Part shown: positions 1 through 9,679 of the stretch, piece by piece
Position numbering within the stretch: the stretch's first letter is position 1
Layout of the letters: every line of letters begins with the position of its first letter
Translations under genes and position numbers: made by a program
Origin: Geobacteraceae bacterium
Lineage (GTDB): Bacteria > Desulfobacterota > Desulfuromonadia > Geobacterales > Pseudopelobacteraceae
Reading direction: 5' to 3'
Length of the DNA stretch: 49,405 bases
NCBI GenBank assembly: GCA_016720395.1
Contig: JADKKR010000014.1
Coordinates: 1 to 49,405 of the forward strand
Notes under the pieces: generated by a model
The model's database searches: none
Seen by the model: the letters and a program-made list of their open reading frames with translations, nothing else
Told to the model about the DNA's origin: nothing

Positions 1-263
1 TACCATTGGGCAGCAAACTGGAGATCATCAGGGCCATCCAGACCGCTGAGGGGGTACCAGGCATCTTGCCACCCGTCCAGTGGCCGAGTGTCCTGAAATA
101 TCCTGCCTGTGGCGACGTGACTGCCTGCAGCAGGCCTGAGGCTAGAAGCGGTCACACATCACGGCGGCTCTCATTGACCAGTTTGCAGAACCGGTCGATG
201 TTTTTGAACGCCGGAATCAAATTTTACCGTCAGGTAGACACCGTACATCCAAGGAGAACAATC

Positions 264-737
264 ATGAGATTCACTACCAGAGTAATTGTGTGGGCAGTGG
301 GAGTTTTGTGCATGACCAACACCCCGACCATGGCTGCAGATCAGGTACAGGAAATGTCTCAGGACCGTTTGCAGCTCAAGGAGATGATCCGCGATAAGGA
401 CCAGCGCCAGAATCTCCTGCAGAACCAGGATCGGCTTCGGGCGATGTTTCAGGATCGCGAGCAGCGCGCAGAAATGATGCAGCACCGGATGTTTGTCCGT
501 CAGATGCTTCAGAATGAGGAGACACGCCGGGAAATGCTCCAGCACCGTGAGACCATGCAGGAAATGATGCAGAACCGGAATATGCGCCGTGAACTTGCCC
601 GCAACCGGGAGATGTTCCGGGAGATGCAGCAGAACGAGGAGATGAAGAAAGAGATGCCAAACCATCAGGAGTTCCGGCGCGCCATGAACCGGCAGCAGGG
701 AACGCCGGCCGGGTCAGGCCCTCGACAGGGCAGATAG
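264..737 (+). CDS. Exported decapeptide-repeat protein, Met/Gln/Arg/Glu rich
   Basis: A 157-residue protein of no recognised family. The ATG at 264 is chosen because AAGGAGA lies just upstream and the sequence opens with a signal peptide of about 23 residues ending TMAA. The rest is a tandem array of roughly eleven degenerate 10-residue units of the pattern R-E-M-x-Q-N-R-E-x-R, for example REMLQHRETM, with almost no hydrophobic core apart from Met and Leu. This predicts a long charged helix in the periplasm. A shorter charged protein of similar build is encoded at 3435. Function is unknown; a metal- or polyanion-binding envelope role is speculation. The gene is followed by two hairpins. Confidence 0.75.
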   Translation: MRFTTRVIVWAVGVLCMTNTPTMAADQVQEMSQDRLQLKEMIRDKDQRQNLLQNQDRLRAMFQDREQRAEMMQHRMFVRQMLQNEETRREMLQHRETMQEMMQNRNMRRELARNREMFREMQQNEEMKKEMPNHQEFRRAMNRQQGTPAGSGPRQGR

Positions 738-748
738 CCCTGTCAACA

Positions 749-815
749 CCCGGATTACTGCCGTAATCCGGGCAGCTCAATAACCTCGCGGCCGGGTCGA
801 CCAGACCCGGCCGCG
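749..815 (+). terminator. Two tandem hairpins after the decapeptide-repeat gene
   Basis: A perfect 10-bp stem (749-758 with 763-772, loop TGCC) is followed by an 11-bp GC-rich stem (788-798 with 804-814). There is no clear T tract, so Rho-independent termination is plausible but not certain. Confidence 0.5.
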
Positions 816-1107
816 CCTGTATTAGAACAGATATGATTCCCGGCACGTAAAATTTTTCACAACCCGCAAAAAAATTCACACCCGTTAAACCCTCACCAAA
901 TAAGAACTCTCATGAAATCACGGAACTCCACAGTCAAGTAATTCAATAACGGCAGGTGATGTCACATGCAGCATAAAATAATAACTAATTGTTTTTTTGA
1001 ACTAATTTCTAAAAACCCTGATTGGCACGGTATGTGTAAACTTATTAGGCAAATCAAATGTTAGCGATATTCTGCAGCAGGCGCTTTTCAGATAACGGGA
1101 GGATGCC
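816..1107. other. AT-rich intergenic stretch
   Basis: About 290 bases with no credible ORF. It is markedly more AT-rich than its surroundings and probably holds the promoter of the small six-cysteine gene that starts at 1108. Confidence 0.4.
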
Positions 1108-1377
1108 ATGGCCGAAAAATTTCATAAACTTGATGAAATCAGCGCACAGCCGTTAGCTGACCGCTTGGTGTGCCCGTTAATTTCGGAGTGTCGCCATTTC
1201 CACCTCTGCTACCGTCCCGATCTGAGTTATCTGCGCTACATAATACAATTCTGCGGCAACCAGTTTTTGCTCTGTCACGAGTACAAAGACCGTCTGGCCG
1301 GGCAGGCACCCTGTTCTGCACCGTCAGACCTGATGACACCATCAGCACGAGCAGATACCGGCGTGGACCAGGAATGA
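1108..1377 (+). CDS. Small six-cysteine protein
   Basis: An 89-residue protein with no signal peptide, preceded by a good site (GGGAGG, 7 bases before the ATG). The cysteines sit at about residues 22, 28, 34, 49, 56 and 69. The layout CPx4C...C...C(G)x5C...Gx3Px5DLMxP resembles small uncharacterised proteins common in Geobacter that keep a C-x5-C-x-F-F ... C-x-G ... C-x-R ... P-x-x-x-M-P pattern. Metal or Fe-S binding is possible but not shown. It reads in the same direction as the lipoprotein gene downstream, 43 bases away. Confidence 0.55.
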   Translation: MAEKFHKLDEISAQPLADRLVCPLISECRHFHLCYRPDLSYLRYIIQFCGNQFLLCHEYKDRLAGQAPCSAPSDLMTPSARADTGVDQE

Positions 1378-1420
1378 TTTCACTCTGCAGTCAAAACAGC
1401 ATACAGGAGAGGAGCACGTC

Positions 1421-3310
1421 ATGAAAACGATAACAGCGCGAAAAACATATTGGCAGCACCTCGCATGCATAATCACCAGCATTGCCTCATGCACTTTACT
1501 GTCACTTGTACTGGCCGGTTGCAGCAGCGGCACCAGCAGTGAAACTGCGGCAAGACAGACCCTCGCTGCTCCGGCCACGGCAACAGCAGCGGCAAGCGAC
1601 GGCCAGGCAATCATCTCCTGGGAAGTGGTGAAGGACGCGGAGAGCTACACCATCTACATGTCCAATTCCCCTAATGTCGACCCGGCCACAGCCACCAAGA
1701 TGGAAAACGCCTATCCGCCCTATACCGTGCCGGGACTGGTAAACGGGACGATCTACTACTTCAGGGTCCAGGCGGTCTGCACAAACACGAACCGGGTGAG
1801 TGAAACCTCAGCAGAAATCTCCGTGACACCCAAGACACCACCGCCCGGAGCTCCGGCAGAGATTTCCGCCATGGCCGGCGACACGTTTGTCGTGCTGCAA
1901 TGGTCACCGGTAGCCGGGGCCACATCCTACAATCTCTACTGGGGTGTCTCACCCGGTATCAGCAAGATGGCCGGTGAGCACTTTTCCGGTGTCACGTCAC
2001 CTTACATCCATTACATCCCGATCGATGACGCCGGCGCAATGCCGGGTAAAGGCGGCGAAGTTCAGGCGGACATACGACATCCGGCACAACAACGCATACG
2101 GCGAAAGTCGTAGCGCTGGAACCGATCTCGTCTGCTACCGGAACGGAAGGTAAAAGGGCCCTCCGGCAGGCAAAGGACCCAAAAAACCGGCACAATGTTC
2201 TATTATGCAGTCACTGCGGTTGATACATTCGGTCAGGAAAGCAAGGTATCTGCAGAAGTCGGCGCGCCCCAAAAACCGGGCGGTATGCCGGGCGGTGAAG
2301 AAGACGGGGCTTTTGGAAGCAATCTGGCCGTTCCGCTGATCTTTGCCGAAGGCTACGGGCTGGCGGACTTCCGGTTACCGGATGAAACCGGAGCCAAGCT
2401 GTATCCAACACGGACTGCGCAATTCGGAGACGCCTCCCAATCCGTTCTGGTCAACCATATTCTCGGAAATCTACATCAAGGACAGCGTCAGCTATTATAT
2501 GCAAAAAACGGCCAGTACTTGGCAGGCCGATTGGCGCAGCGGCGCCGGTACACCGCAATTGGTTACCATCGACTGGTCCGACAACATCACCGGACTGGGT
2601 GGAATACCATCAGTGATCCATGTGGAAAACGTCCTGTACCAGGCACCGGTGGATGAGGCCGGAAATCCGGCCGATCTGATGAACAGCTATGTCATGACAC
2701 ACCTTTTCGGAGCCCGCTACTCAGAGAAGTTCGGCACCACCGGCGCTGTACTCCCCACCAACTACCGGACCATCTTCAGCCCGAACGCCCGGTTGATCAT
2801 CGAGAAGATCACCGGTAAAGGCCTCGGTCGTGATCCTGTCTACAACGGCGGTCTGCCGGTGCTCGACAAGGCTGTCTACGAGGGGATCGGCGGCGACGGT
2901 CCGGCTGGTACCGACCAGAGGTTAACGGCTCCGGCAAGCTGGTCTATGGCTATAACTTCGTGCTCAAGAAGCTGGCCGGAACGGATACTGAAAAAGCCGG
3001 CTGGTGGCGCCTGACCTTCCAGATTGATCCGGTAGCCACTTACACGGTGATGGCCGCTGACGGTGTTACCGGAACCACCTATACGGTTACCGGCAATACG
3101 ATCCTGGCGGCCCTCGATCCTTCTGATGACAAGGCCGAAGCGGCGTTCAGACCGACTTTACTATCACCAACCCAGTCGGTTCTGGAAATTCAGGTCACGC
3201 CCGGAAAGGGCGGCAGCAGCAGCCATGGCGGCAGCACAACCACCGGAGGAACCAGCGGCGGCTGCGGCAGCAGCACCACGACAACCGGCACGACCAATAC
3301 AACCCCGTAA
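1421..3310 (+). CDS. Fibronectin type III domain lipoprotein (frameshifted)
   Basis: The start at 1421 has GGAGAGGAG upstream and gives a lipoprotein signal whose lipobox LAGC lies near residue 33. At least two FN3 modules follow. Module 1 covers about residues 45-135 and carries the ISWE and YTIYMS motifs. Module 2 begins near GDTFVVLQWSPVAGATSYNLYW and its last strand (FYYAVTAVDTFGQES) is encoded at about 2195-2240. A long C-terminal region ends in a Gly/Ser/Thr-rich tail (3210-3310). The frame is lost near 2060-2190, 2440-2470 and 2910-2930 and regained each time, with a net length divisible by three, which suggests sequence errors. It is probably an outer-membrane or surface lipoprotein of unknown ligand. 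Confidence 0.65.
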
Positions 3311-3327
3311 CCTCAGTATCTTAGAAG

Positions 3328-3362
3328 CCCCTTGGCCGAGTCGTCCAGACTCGTCCAAGGGG
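3328..3362 (+). terminator. Hairpin after the FN3 lipoprotein gene
   Basis: Outer stem CCCCTTGG (3328-3335) pairs with CCAAGGGG (3355-3362), and inner stem CGAGTC pairs with GACTCG. It is strong but lacks a T run. Confidence 0.5.
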
Positions 3363-3434
3363 AACTAGCTGACCACCAGTATAGAAACAACATCAGAAGA
3401 CCACATCGACCATAAGATTCAGGAGGAGCAGGCC

Positions 3435-3746
3435 ATGAAAAAATGGAAAACACAACTGACAATCGTTGCATTGATTGTGGCATGCAGCGCCACGGCAGCC
3501 ATCTGCAGGGGTGGCAGCGGCGGGAGTGCAACGGGCATGGGTTCGCAGGAGCCTGCACAGAACCTTAACCAGAACCAGGATGAACAGCGCGAGATGAATC
3601 AGTACCGCGAGCAGAACCGGGAACGGGATAAACTGCTGGAACGCGACCGGACAAAGGAACGCGACCGGGAGCAGCTCAGAGAACATAACCAAAACAAGGA
3701 CCAACTGCGAGAGCGTGAGCGTGATCGCGAAAGGCTTAATCAGTGA
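3435..3746 (+). CDS. Exported highly charged Arg/Glu/Gln repeat protein
   Basis: 103 residues, with AGGAGGAG 7-8 bases before the ATG. The N-terminus (MKKWKTQLTIVALIVACSATAAIC) is a signal peptide, possibly a lipoprotein signal because of the Cys at residue 24. A Gly/Ser-rich stretch follows, then about 60 residues made of R-E-R-D-x-x-Q-L-R-E type repeats, predicted to be a single charged helix. It resembles the repeat protein at 264 in composition, but the periodicity is less regular. The family is not recognised. Confidence 0.65.
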   Translation: MKKWKTQLTIVALIVACSATAAICRGGSGGSATGMGSQEPAQNLNQNQDEQREMNQYREQNRERDKLLERDRTKERDREQLREHNQNKDQLRERERDRERLNQ

Positions 3747-3843
3747 TGGGTTCAGTCGGGTCACACCCTCCCGGCACGGATGCGAACATAGCCCGCCGGG
3801 ATCTATCCGTGGTAATAACATCTAACTCAAGGAGGATATGGCC

Positions 3844-4349
3844 ATGAGTGAATTAATTGCAGTTGGGTTCAAGGGAGAATCGGCTGCGGACGAGGTTCTT
3901 ATTGACCTGGAGAAAATGGAGCAGATTCATAAGATCCACCTCGATGATGCGGTCATCGCGGTCAGGAGGACGGACGGGACGGTTAAAATCAAGCACTCAA
4001 TATTCTGGTCACGAGCGATGCCGCCTTGGGCTCCGTTTTCGGCATGGTGCTCGGCGGTCCGGCCGGGCTGCTGGTGGGTGGCCTGGTTGGCGCGGCAATC
4101 GGCGAGAGCGTCAAGATATTGGGCCACGTCGGGATCAACGATCCTTTCGTCGAAGAGGTCGCGGAGATCATGGAACCGGGAAATTCAGCGATCTTTTTCC
4201 GTGTCCATAAACACCTTTCCAACGACATTGTGGGAGAACTCGAGAAGTATGACGGCAAACTGCTGCGTTCTTCACTATCCATCAAGGATGGAGATGAGTT
4301 GATGAGGGTATTGGAGGATCATGTGCTGCTGAAGGACAGGCCGGCATGA
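3844..4349 (+). CDS. DUF1269 family protein (frameshifted)
   Basis: The N-terminal part (MSELIAVGFKGESAADEVLIDL... to KIKHS) is in one frame. The rest, with the glycine-rich hydrophobic segment GSVFGMVLGGPAGLLVGG and an ending like DUF1269 (FVEEVAEIMEPGNSAIFFRV...), is in another. The break lies near 3994-4000, where one base is lost or gained. DUF1269 proteins are small membrane-associated proteins of unknown function with an N-terminal alpha/beta region and a glycine-zipper-like hairpin. The ATG at 3844 is preferred to the one at 3838 because AGGAGGA then lies about 8 bases upstream. Confidence 0.75.
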
Positions 4350-4491
4350 ACGAGATACGCAGTCCAATTCCGGTCGATACCTGGCAACGGTAACTTATGA
4401 TATGATCAGCATGTCATCTGCTGAATTGTCTTCAGACCTGGAGGGGGTAACCGATCGATGGGTGGATTCATTCCGCACCGGAGGAACGGCC

Positions 4492-5115
4492 ATGAAAACC
4501 ACCTTATACATCTGCATGGCATGTATTACCGGCCTGACCGCTCTCAGCACAATCTTCACCGACCTTACCGGCAGCACGGCCTGGGCGGCCCGCAACGTCA
4601 CATCTACCGTCACGACGGCACTCTCTGGCGACGAGGCGGAGATGCTGACCTTCATGCGTGAAGAGGAAAAACTGGCACGTGACGTCTATATCGCCCTGTA
4701 CCAGAAATGGGGGGTGGTCACCTTCTCCAACATATCCAAATCTGAACAGACCCACATGGACACCCTCAAGAAGAAGCTGGACAAGTACCTGCTCCCCGAC
4801 CCGGCCCAACCGGTGCTGGGAGTGTTCACCAATTCCGACCTGCAGGCCAAGTATGACCAGCTTATAGCGACCGGTTCGCAGTCGCTGATCGACGGACTCT
4901 CTGTGGGAGCAACCATCGAGGAGATCGACATGATCGACATCCAGCACGCCATCGATGTCACGACGCACCTCGATATGATCACATCATACCAGAATCTGCT
5001 GGAAGGCTCGAAGAACCACCTGCGCGCCTATGTCAAGGCCCTGGCGGCACATGGGGTCACCTATTCACCCCAGCTCATCAGCCTGGAACTCTACAACGCC
5101 ATTATTGGCCTCTGA
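4492..5115 (+). CDS. DUF2202 domain protein, ferritin-like fold, exported
   Basis: 207 residues starting at the ATG after GGAGGAACGGCC. A signal peptide of about 32 residues ends TAWA. The mature part has the DUF2202 signature: an early MREEEKLARDVY helix (about residues 53-64), then SEQTHMDTLKKKLDKY, and a late helix pattern SYQNLLEGSKNHLRAYVKAL. These Glu/His-rich helices form a ferritin-like four-helix bundle in known DUF2202 structures and may bind metals. The physiological role is unknown. An in-frame upstream extension to 4402 lacks both a signal peptide and a ribosome site. Confidence 0.85.
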   Translation: MKTTLYICMACITGLTALSTIFTDLTGSTAWAARNVTSTVTTALSGDEAEMLTFMREEEKLARDVYIALYQKWGVVTFSNISKSEQTHMDTLKKKLDKYLLPDPAQPVLGVFTNSDLQAKYDQLIATGSQSLIDGLSVGATIEEIDMIDIQHAIDVTTHLDMITSYQNLLEGSKNHLRAYVKALAAHGVTYSPQLISLELYNAIIGL

Positions 5116-5138
5116 CTTACAGCGGCAGCATCATCCGA

Positions 5139-5176
5139 AATGGACGCTCATGACATGCTGGCGCCCATTTTGTTTT
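5139..5176 (+). terminator. Terminator after the DUF2202 gene
   Basis: AATGG-A-CGC (5139-5147) pairs with GCG-C-CCATT (5161-5169), followed by TTGTTTT. Confidence 0.6.
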
Positions 5177-5283
5177 GGCTGGTATTCTGCCGGCGACTGA
5201 GAATATACTACCCTTGACTTGACTAACAGGAATCCTGCACAATAATGTAATAAACACAATTCAATCCAGCCCTCAGGTGCACT

Positions 5284-5793
5284 ATGTCAACCGGTTCAAC
5301 ACTTCTTCTGGCGCTACTGGCGGTGGCTGTCATCTGTGTGGCAGTATCCGCCGCCTCAAAACAACCGAACGCTTCCTGGAATTATTATCATTTCGACGGT
5401 CGCAGTTTTGTGGCCGGCCAACCCGCCGGTGACAGCCCGTTTGTGGCGGTGCAGGACCGTGCGTGCCGGTAGTGCTGACGCGCCCTGCCCAAGTCGGGAC
5501 AACAGCTCTCCCCCCTGACAGGGGTGCGCTGGCCGGCATCAGCTATATCCAGAGTTCCGGCGGCAGGCTTGTGGGTAGCCTGGGCTATATCCCTGCCCTG
5601 CTGTGCCGCTGACAATATCTGCCGGCACTACGCCCGTGATGCACACGCAGACCGACGAATCCGGTTATTTCGTGGCAGTGCTTCCCGCTGGCGTCTATCG
5701 TGTCAGCAACGGTTCCTTTTCAGTTGAAACAACGCTGGAGAACGGCACTACAGTGCTTGTCCCGCTACGGGCAGGCAAAGGATGGTGGACTGA
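5284..5793 (+). CDS. Exported carboxypeptidase-regulatory-like protein (frameshifted)
   Basis: The 5' end encodes a signal peptide (MSTGSTLLLALLAVAVICVAVSA) and about 60 residues, then the frame breaks near 5450-5470. Other frames continue with VPVVLTRPAQVGTTALPP and GISYIQSSGGRLVGSLGYIP, and finally TDESGYFVAVLPAGVYRVSNGSF. That last piece has the G-x-F-x-V-x-L-P-A-G-x-Y pattern of a carboxypeptidase-regulatory-like beta-sandwich. The final stop (5791-5793) overlaps the next ATG as ATGA. At least three indels are needed to rebuild one frame. It is likely cotranslated with the metalloprotease gene downstream. Confidence 0.5.
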
Positions 5794-7629
5794 TGAACCT
5801 GCGGATCATTCAATTAATGACACTGGCGCTGTGGAGCATGGCAGTACTGGCACTCCTGCCGGGCAGGCAGCCTGGACGACTACTACCTGCAGCAGTTCGG
5901 CGAGACAGCAGGAGCTCCCCTGAAAGCAGTGTCAGAACTGTCAACAGAGCCGCTGCACCCCCACTGCGGCATGCCGCTCAAGCGCGATCTTCGCCGGGAC
6001 TGGGACAAACTGGAGCCGGCCACGCAGACCATTCTGGCTAAGCAGTTGGCCGCACCGGTGCTGGAGAACGAGGCCACGCTGACATGGGGACACTTCGTGA
6101 TCCACTATGCGACAACAGGCATCGATGCCCCGACGCCGACCCTCCCCTATACCGTGGCAACCTGGGTCCAGCAGGTGGCTACCACCTTTGAGTCAGCCTA
6201 TACTGCCTATCAAAGCACCTACGGCTACCGACCACCGCCCGTGGTACCCTATCACGTCTACCTGCGCAGCCTGGCATCCCTGAAGATCTACGGTCAGACA
6301 ACATCCCTGGCTCCCGTTCCCTCCGTAGGTTTCCCCAATGCCTACAGCAGCTATATCGAGATCGACAAGGATTTTACCAATGCCATCTACACCAAGATTC
6401 CGGTCCTCTACACACCGCTGCAGAGCCTGCAGATAACCTCGGCCCATGAGTTTCACCATGCCGTCCAGTTCGGCTATAATTATTTTTTCGAAAAATGGTA
6501 CGCTGAAGCCACTTCCACCTGGTATGAAGGTGAACTCTATCCTGCCGTGGGTCAGAATTACGTCTATGTGCACCCCTGGTTTATCAACAGTACACGTCGG
6601 CTGGATCTGGCGGTGGATGCCAATGCCCTTACCACCGGAGCCGGCTACGGCCGCTGGATCTTCAACCGTTACCTGACGGAGCAGCACACGACCGGCCTGG
6701 TGCGTTCGGTCTGGGAAACCCTGGCCCCGCTCAGCGCCCCGGGAGGTTCCACTGACATCCCTATGCTGCCGGTGATCAACACGGTCCTTGCAGGTGCCCT
6801 GCCGACCGATTTCCTCGGCTTCGCCCGGCGGGTCTACCGCCAGCAGGACTGGGTCCAGCCCTTTGACCGCACAACCTCCCGCCTGCAATATGTTCCACTT
6901 GCGACCTACAACAGCTATCCGGTTAACGGCCTCTCAACTCCCAAGCCCGAGGTGTTCCTGGAACAATATTCATTCGCCTACTACAGATTTGCTCCCAGCA
7001 CCTTTCCCGGCACCATCTACGTCAACGGGACTCCAGCCATCGTGGCACGCGCCTTCTTGAAAGACATTTTTGGAATTATTACTGACGAAATCAGTTTCTC
7101 AACTACCTATCCCTCCTCCGTATCGATCCCGAATACCGGCACAACCGCCGAGATCGTGCTTCTGCTGGTCAACACCAGCGGCAGCACTACCCAGAATGCC
7201 AATTTCAGCACCGACGGCACCCTCCTGGCCACCGCTCCGGTAACGGACACACCGGTCCCCCCGGCAACATCCGTGTCTTCAGGCGGCGGAGGGGGTGGCG
7301 GCTGCTTCATTGCCACGGCGGCGTACGGCAGCTACCTGCACCCGCAGGTTAAGATCCTGCGTGACTTCCGCGACACGCGGCTGCTGACCACTGCCCCGGG
7401 CCGGGCCTTTGTGGCGGTGTATTATCGACTGAGCCCGCCGGTTGCGAAGATCATTTCACAGAACAGCATCCTCAGGTTGCTGGTACGCCTTCTGCTGACA
7501 CCGGTCGTCCTGGCCGTCGCCTATCCTGCTGCTGCAGGGGCCCTGCTGCTGATCGCAGTCGCCGCTACGGCAGGGCGAAGACGTATGAAAAAACTGTCGT
7601 ATAATCTCAAACAGGACCAGGTAGTATAA
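5793..7629 (+). CDS. Putative exported zinc metalloprotease with CFI-box-CTERM tail (frameshifted near 5870)
   Basis: A signal peptide starts at 5793 (MNLRIIQLMTLALWSMAVLALLPG). The frame shifts by one base near 5866-5872 and then stays open to 7629 (LDDYYLQQFGE...). The catalytic region carries SAHEFHHAVQF at about 6440-6470, an HExxH-like zinc motif (HEFHH). A Gly run (7285-7305) precedes CFIATAAYGS and a tail with HPQVKILRDFRD, FVAVYYRLSPP and a final hydrophobic helix with basic end. That is the CFI-box-CTERM arrangement found in exported Geobacter proteins, presumed to be a sorting or anchoring signal. The substrate is unknown. Confidence 0.75.
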
Positions 7630-7652
7630 ACCCACGATGAACGGAGGATAAC

Positions 7653-7949
7653 ATGCTGGAGCTTATTGAAAAGGTCGTCATGACAACCATCGGCGTTGCT
7701 GCCATCACCCAGAAGAAGGCAGAGGAACTGGTTGTAGAGATGAAGGACAGGTACAAGCTGAGCGAAGAAGAGGGCAAGCAGTTTGTCGAGAGGATCCAGG
7801 CCATGGCCCGGGAAAACAGGGATAAAGTGCGCGAGATGGCCGAGGTCGAGGTGCAGAAGGTTGTCGACCGTCTGGGGCTGGCCTCCGTCGAAGAACTGGA
7901 GCGCCTCAAAAAACGGGTACAGGACCTGGAATCACGCCTGAACGGCTGA
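7653..7949 (+). CDS. Phasin superfamily / PHA-regulator-like coiled-coil protein
   Basis: 98 residues, with CGGAGGA before the ATG. An amphipathic N-terminal segment (LIEKVVMTTIGVAAITQKKAEELVVEMK) is followed by a long heptad-like helix ending VEELERLKKRVQDLESRLNG. This is the architecture of the short phasin-like proteins that often precede ubiB-type kinase genes in Geobacter. The UbiB gene starts 5 bases after the stop, so the two are probably cotranslated. Confidence 0.75.
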   Translation: MLELIEKVVMTTIGVAAITQKKAEELVVEMKDRYKLSEEEGKQFVERIQAMARENRDKVREMAEVEVQKVVDRLGLASVEELERLKKRVQDLESRLNG

Positions 7950-7954
7950 CCTCC

Positions 7955-9643
7955 ATGCTCCCGTTTTTCAGGATAAACCGCAGCATCCGCAGCATCAGGC
8001 GCTACCTGAACATCGTGCGGGTGCTCAGCGCCTACGGTTTTGACCAGGCCCTGGAGATGCTCGGCCTGGCCGATGTACTGGCGCGCAGCCGCCGCCTGTT
8101 GCGCAGCAGGAACACCCCGGACCTGGCCCGCCTGACGGCCGCCGAGCGGATGCGCCTGGCACTGGAGGAGCTCGGTCCGACCTTCATTAAACTCGGTCAG
8201 CTGCTCTCCACCCGTCCGGATGTCATCCCCGTTTCCTTTGTGCGCGAGTTCGAAAAGCTGCAGGACAATGTCCCCAGCTTCCCGTTCGACGCAGTCACGA
8301 GCCAACTGGTCCGGGAACTGGGAGGGCCGGTCGAGGCATTCTTTGCCGAGATCAATCCGGAGCCGCTGGCAGCGGCCTCCATCGCCCAGGTCCACCGGGC
8401 CCGGCTGGTCTCCGGCGAGGATGTGGTCATCAAGGTCCGCCGCCCGGGTATTGTAGAAACGGTCGAGTCCGACATCAGCGCCCTGATGTCACTGGCCGGT
8501 CTGGCAGAGCGCCATATTCCGGGCAGCGAGATCTACGACCCGGTCGCCCTGGTACGGGAATTTGCCCGCACCATCCGCCGCGAGATGGACTTTTCCCGGG
8601 AAGGGCATACCATCGAGAAGTTCCGCGACAATTTCGCGCAAACCCCCTGGATGTACTTTCCAACCGTCTACTGGGCACAGAGTGCGCGTGGCGTACTGAC
8701 CATGGAGTACGTGGACGGCATCAAGGTCACCGACCGGGGCTGCCTCGACCAGTCCGGCATTGACAGCAGACTGATCGCGCGTCGCGGTGCTGATGCCTTT
8801 CTGGAGATGGTGCTCAGTCACGGCTACTTCCATGGCGACCTGCACCCCGGAAATGTCCTGATACTCCCCGAAAACGTCATCTGCCTGCTGGATTACGGGA
8901 TTGTGGGGCGGCTGGATGAGAGCCTCAAGACCTTCCTGACCGACATCCTTTACGCCATCGTCAACCGCGACATGGACGAGGTGGTCTCGCTGCTGCTGTT
9001 CGCCGGGGACATCTCGGACAACCTGGACATCCGGGCCCTCAAGCGTGACCTGTCCAGCTTGATTGACGGCTACTACGAGATCCCCCTCAAGGAGATCGAG
9101 GTCGGCCGCATGCTGATGGAGTTCATCGAAATCATCACCCTCTACAACATCCGCATCCAGCCGGACCTGATGCTGCTGGCCAAGTCGCTGATGCTGATCG
9201 AGTCCATGGGACGCGGCCTGAACCCGTCCTTCGACATGATCGAGCACCTGCGGCCGTTCGTCGAAAAGGCATTGCGCCGTAAATACTCTCCGCGCAGCGT
9301 CTCCCGGGACATCAACAGGATGCTCTTCTCCTACCTGAACCTGGCGCGCAACCTCCCCCGCGACCTGAAAGAATTCATCAACCGGGTCAACCGTAACAAA
9401 TTCAAGATCGACCTCGAGCACCGCGGGCTGGACAAGTTCACCGCCGACTTCGACCGCTCCATCAACCGCCTTTCCATCAGCCTGATCCTGGCGGCCATGA
9501 TCATCGGCTCCTCGATCATTATGCATACGGACAAGGGGCCTCAGCTGCTCGGCTTCCCGGTGCTGGCCTTCACCGGCTATACGGTGGCCGGTCTCATCGG
9601 TCTCTGGCTGGTGTATGCGATCATCCGTTCAGGCAGGATGTGA
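7955..9643 (+). CDS. ubiB: ABC1/AarF/UbiB-family atypical kinase
   Basis: 562 residues, the normal length. The ABC1 hallmarks are present: the KxGQ motif in FIKLGQLLSTRPD (about residues 70-82), the Ala-rich loop AAASIAQVH replacing the kinase P-loop, the lysine VVIKVRRPG, the catalytic GDLHPGN and the DYG metal motif. Two C-terminal transmembrane helices follow (ISLILAAMIIGSSII and LLGFPVLAFTGYTVAGLIGLWLVYAII). In other bacteria UbiB supports ubiquinone biosynthesis or lipid-quinone handling at the inner membrane. In a menaquinone-using Geobacter the exact role is uncertain, so the symbol is by family. Confidence 0.9.
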   Translation: MLPFFRINRSIRSIRRYLNIVRVLSAYGFDQALEMLGLADVLARSRRLLRSRNTPDLARLTAAERMRLALEELGPTFIKLGQLLSTRPDVIPVSFVREFEKLQDNVPSFPFDAVTSQLVRELGGPVEAFFAEINPEPLAAASIAQVHRARLVSGEDVVIKVRRPGIVETVESDISALMSLAGLAERHIPGSEIYDPVALVREFARTIRREMDFSREGHTIEKFRDNFAQTPWMYFPTVYWAQSARGVLTMEYVDGIKVTDRGCLDQSGIDSRLIARRGADAFLEMVLSHGYFHGDLHPGNVLILPENVICLLDYGIVGRLDESLKTFLTDILYAIVNRDMDEVVSLLLFAGDISDNLDIRALKRDLSSLIDGYYEIPLKEIEVGRMLMEFIEIITLYNIRIQPDLMLLAKSLMLIESMGRGLNPSFDMIEHLRPFVEKALRRKYSPRSVSRDINRMLFSYLNLARNLPRDLKEFINRVNRNKFKIDLEHRGLDKFTADFDRSINRLSISLILAAMIIGSSIIMHTDKGPQLLGFPVLAFTGYTVAGLIGLWLVYAIIRSGRM

Positions 9644-9679
9644 GGCGGGGTGAAGAAACGGGCCTGCGGGGGGATTGGA

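Noticed and set aside
6..263. In-frame upstream extension with SKLEIIRAIQTAEG, like the end of SAP-type small proteins
   Set aside because: Only about 15 residues match, the rest is unlike any family, and a clear signal peptide and ribosome site start the gene at 264. It may be a remnant but cannot be supported.
171..665. 164-codon minus-strand ORF rich in Leu/His
   Set aside because: It is the antisense shadow of the decapeptide-repeat gene; the codon pattern and ribosome site support the plus-strand gene only.
264..737. Possible CRISPR array because of evenly spaced 30-base repeats
   Set aside because: The units are degenerate, contiguous and coding, with no spacers.
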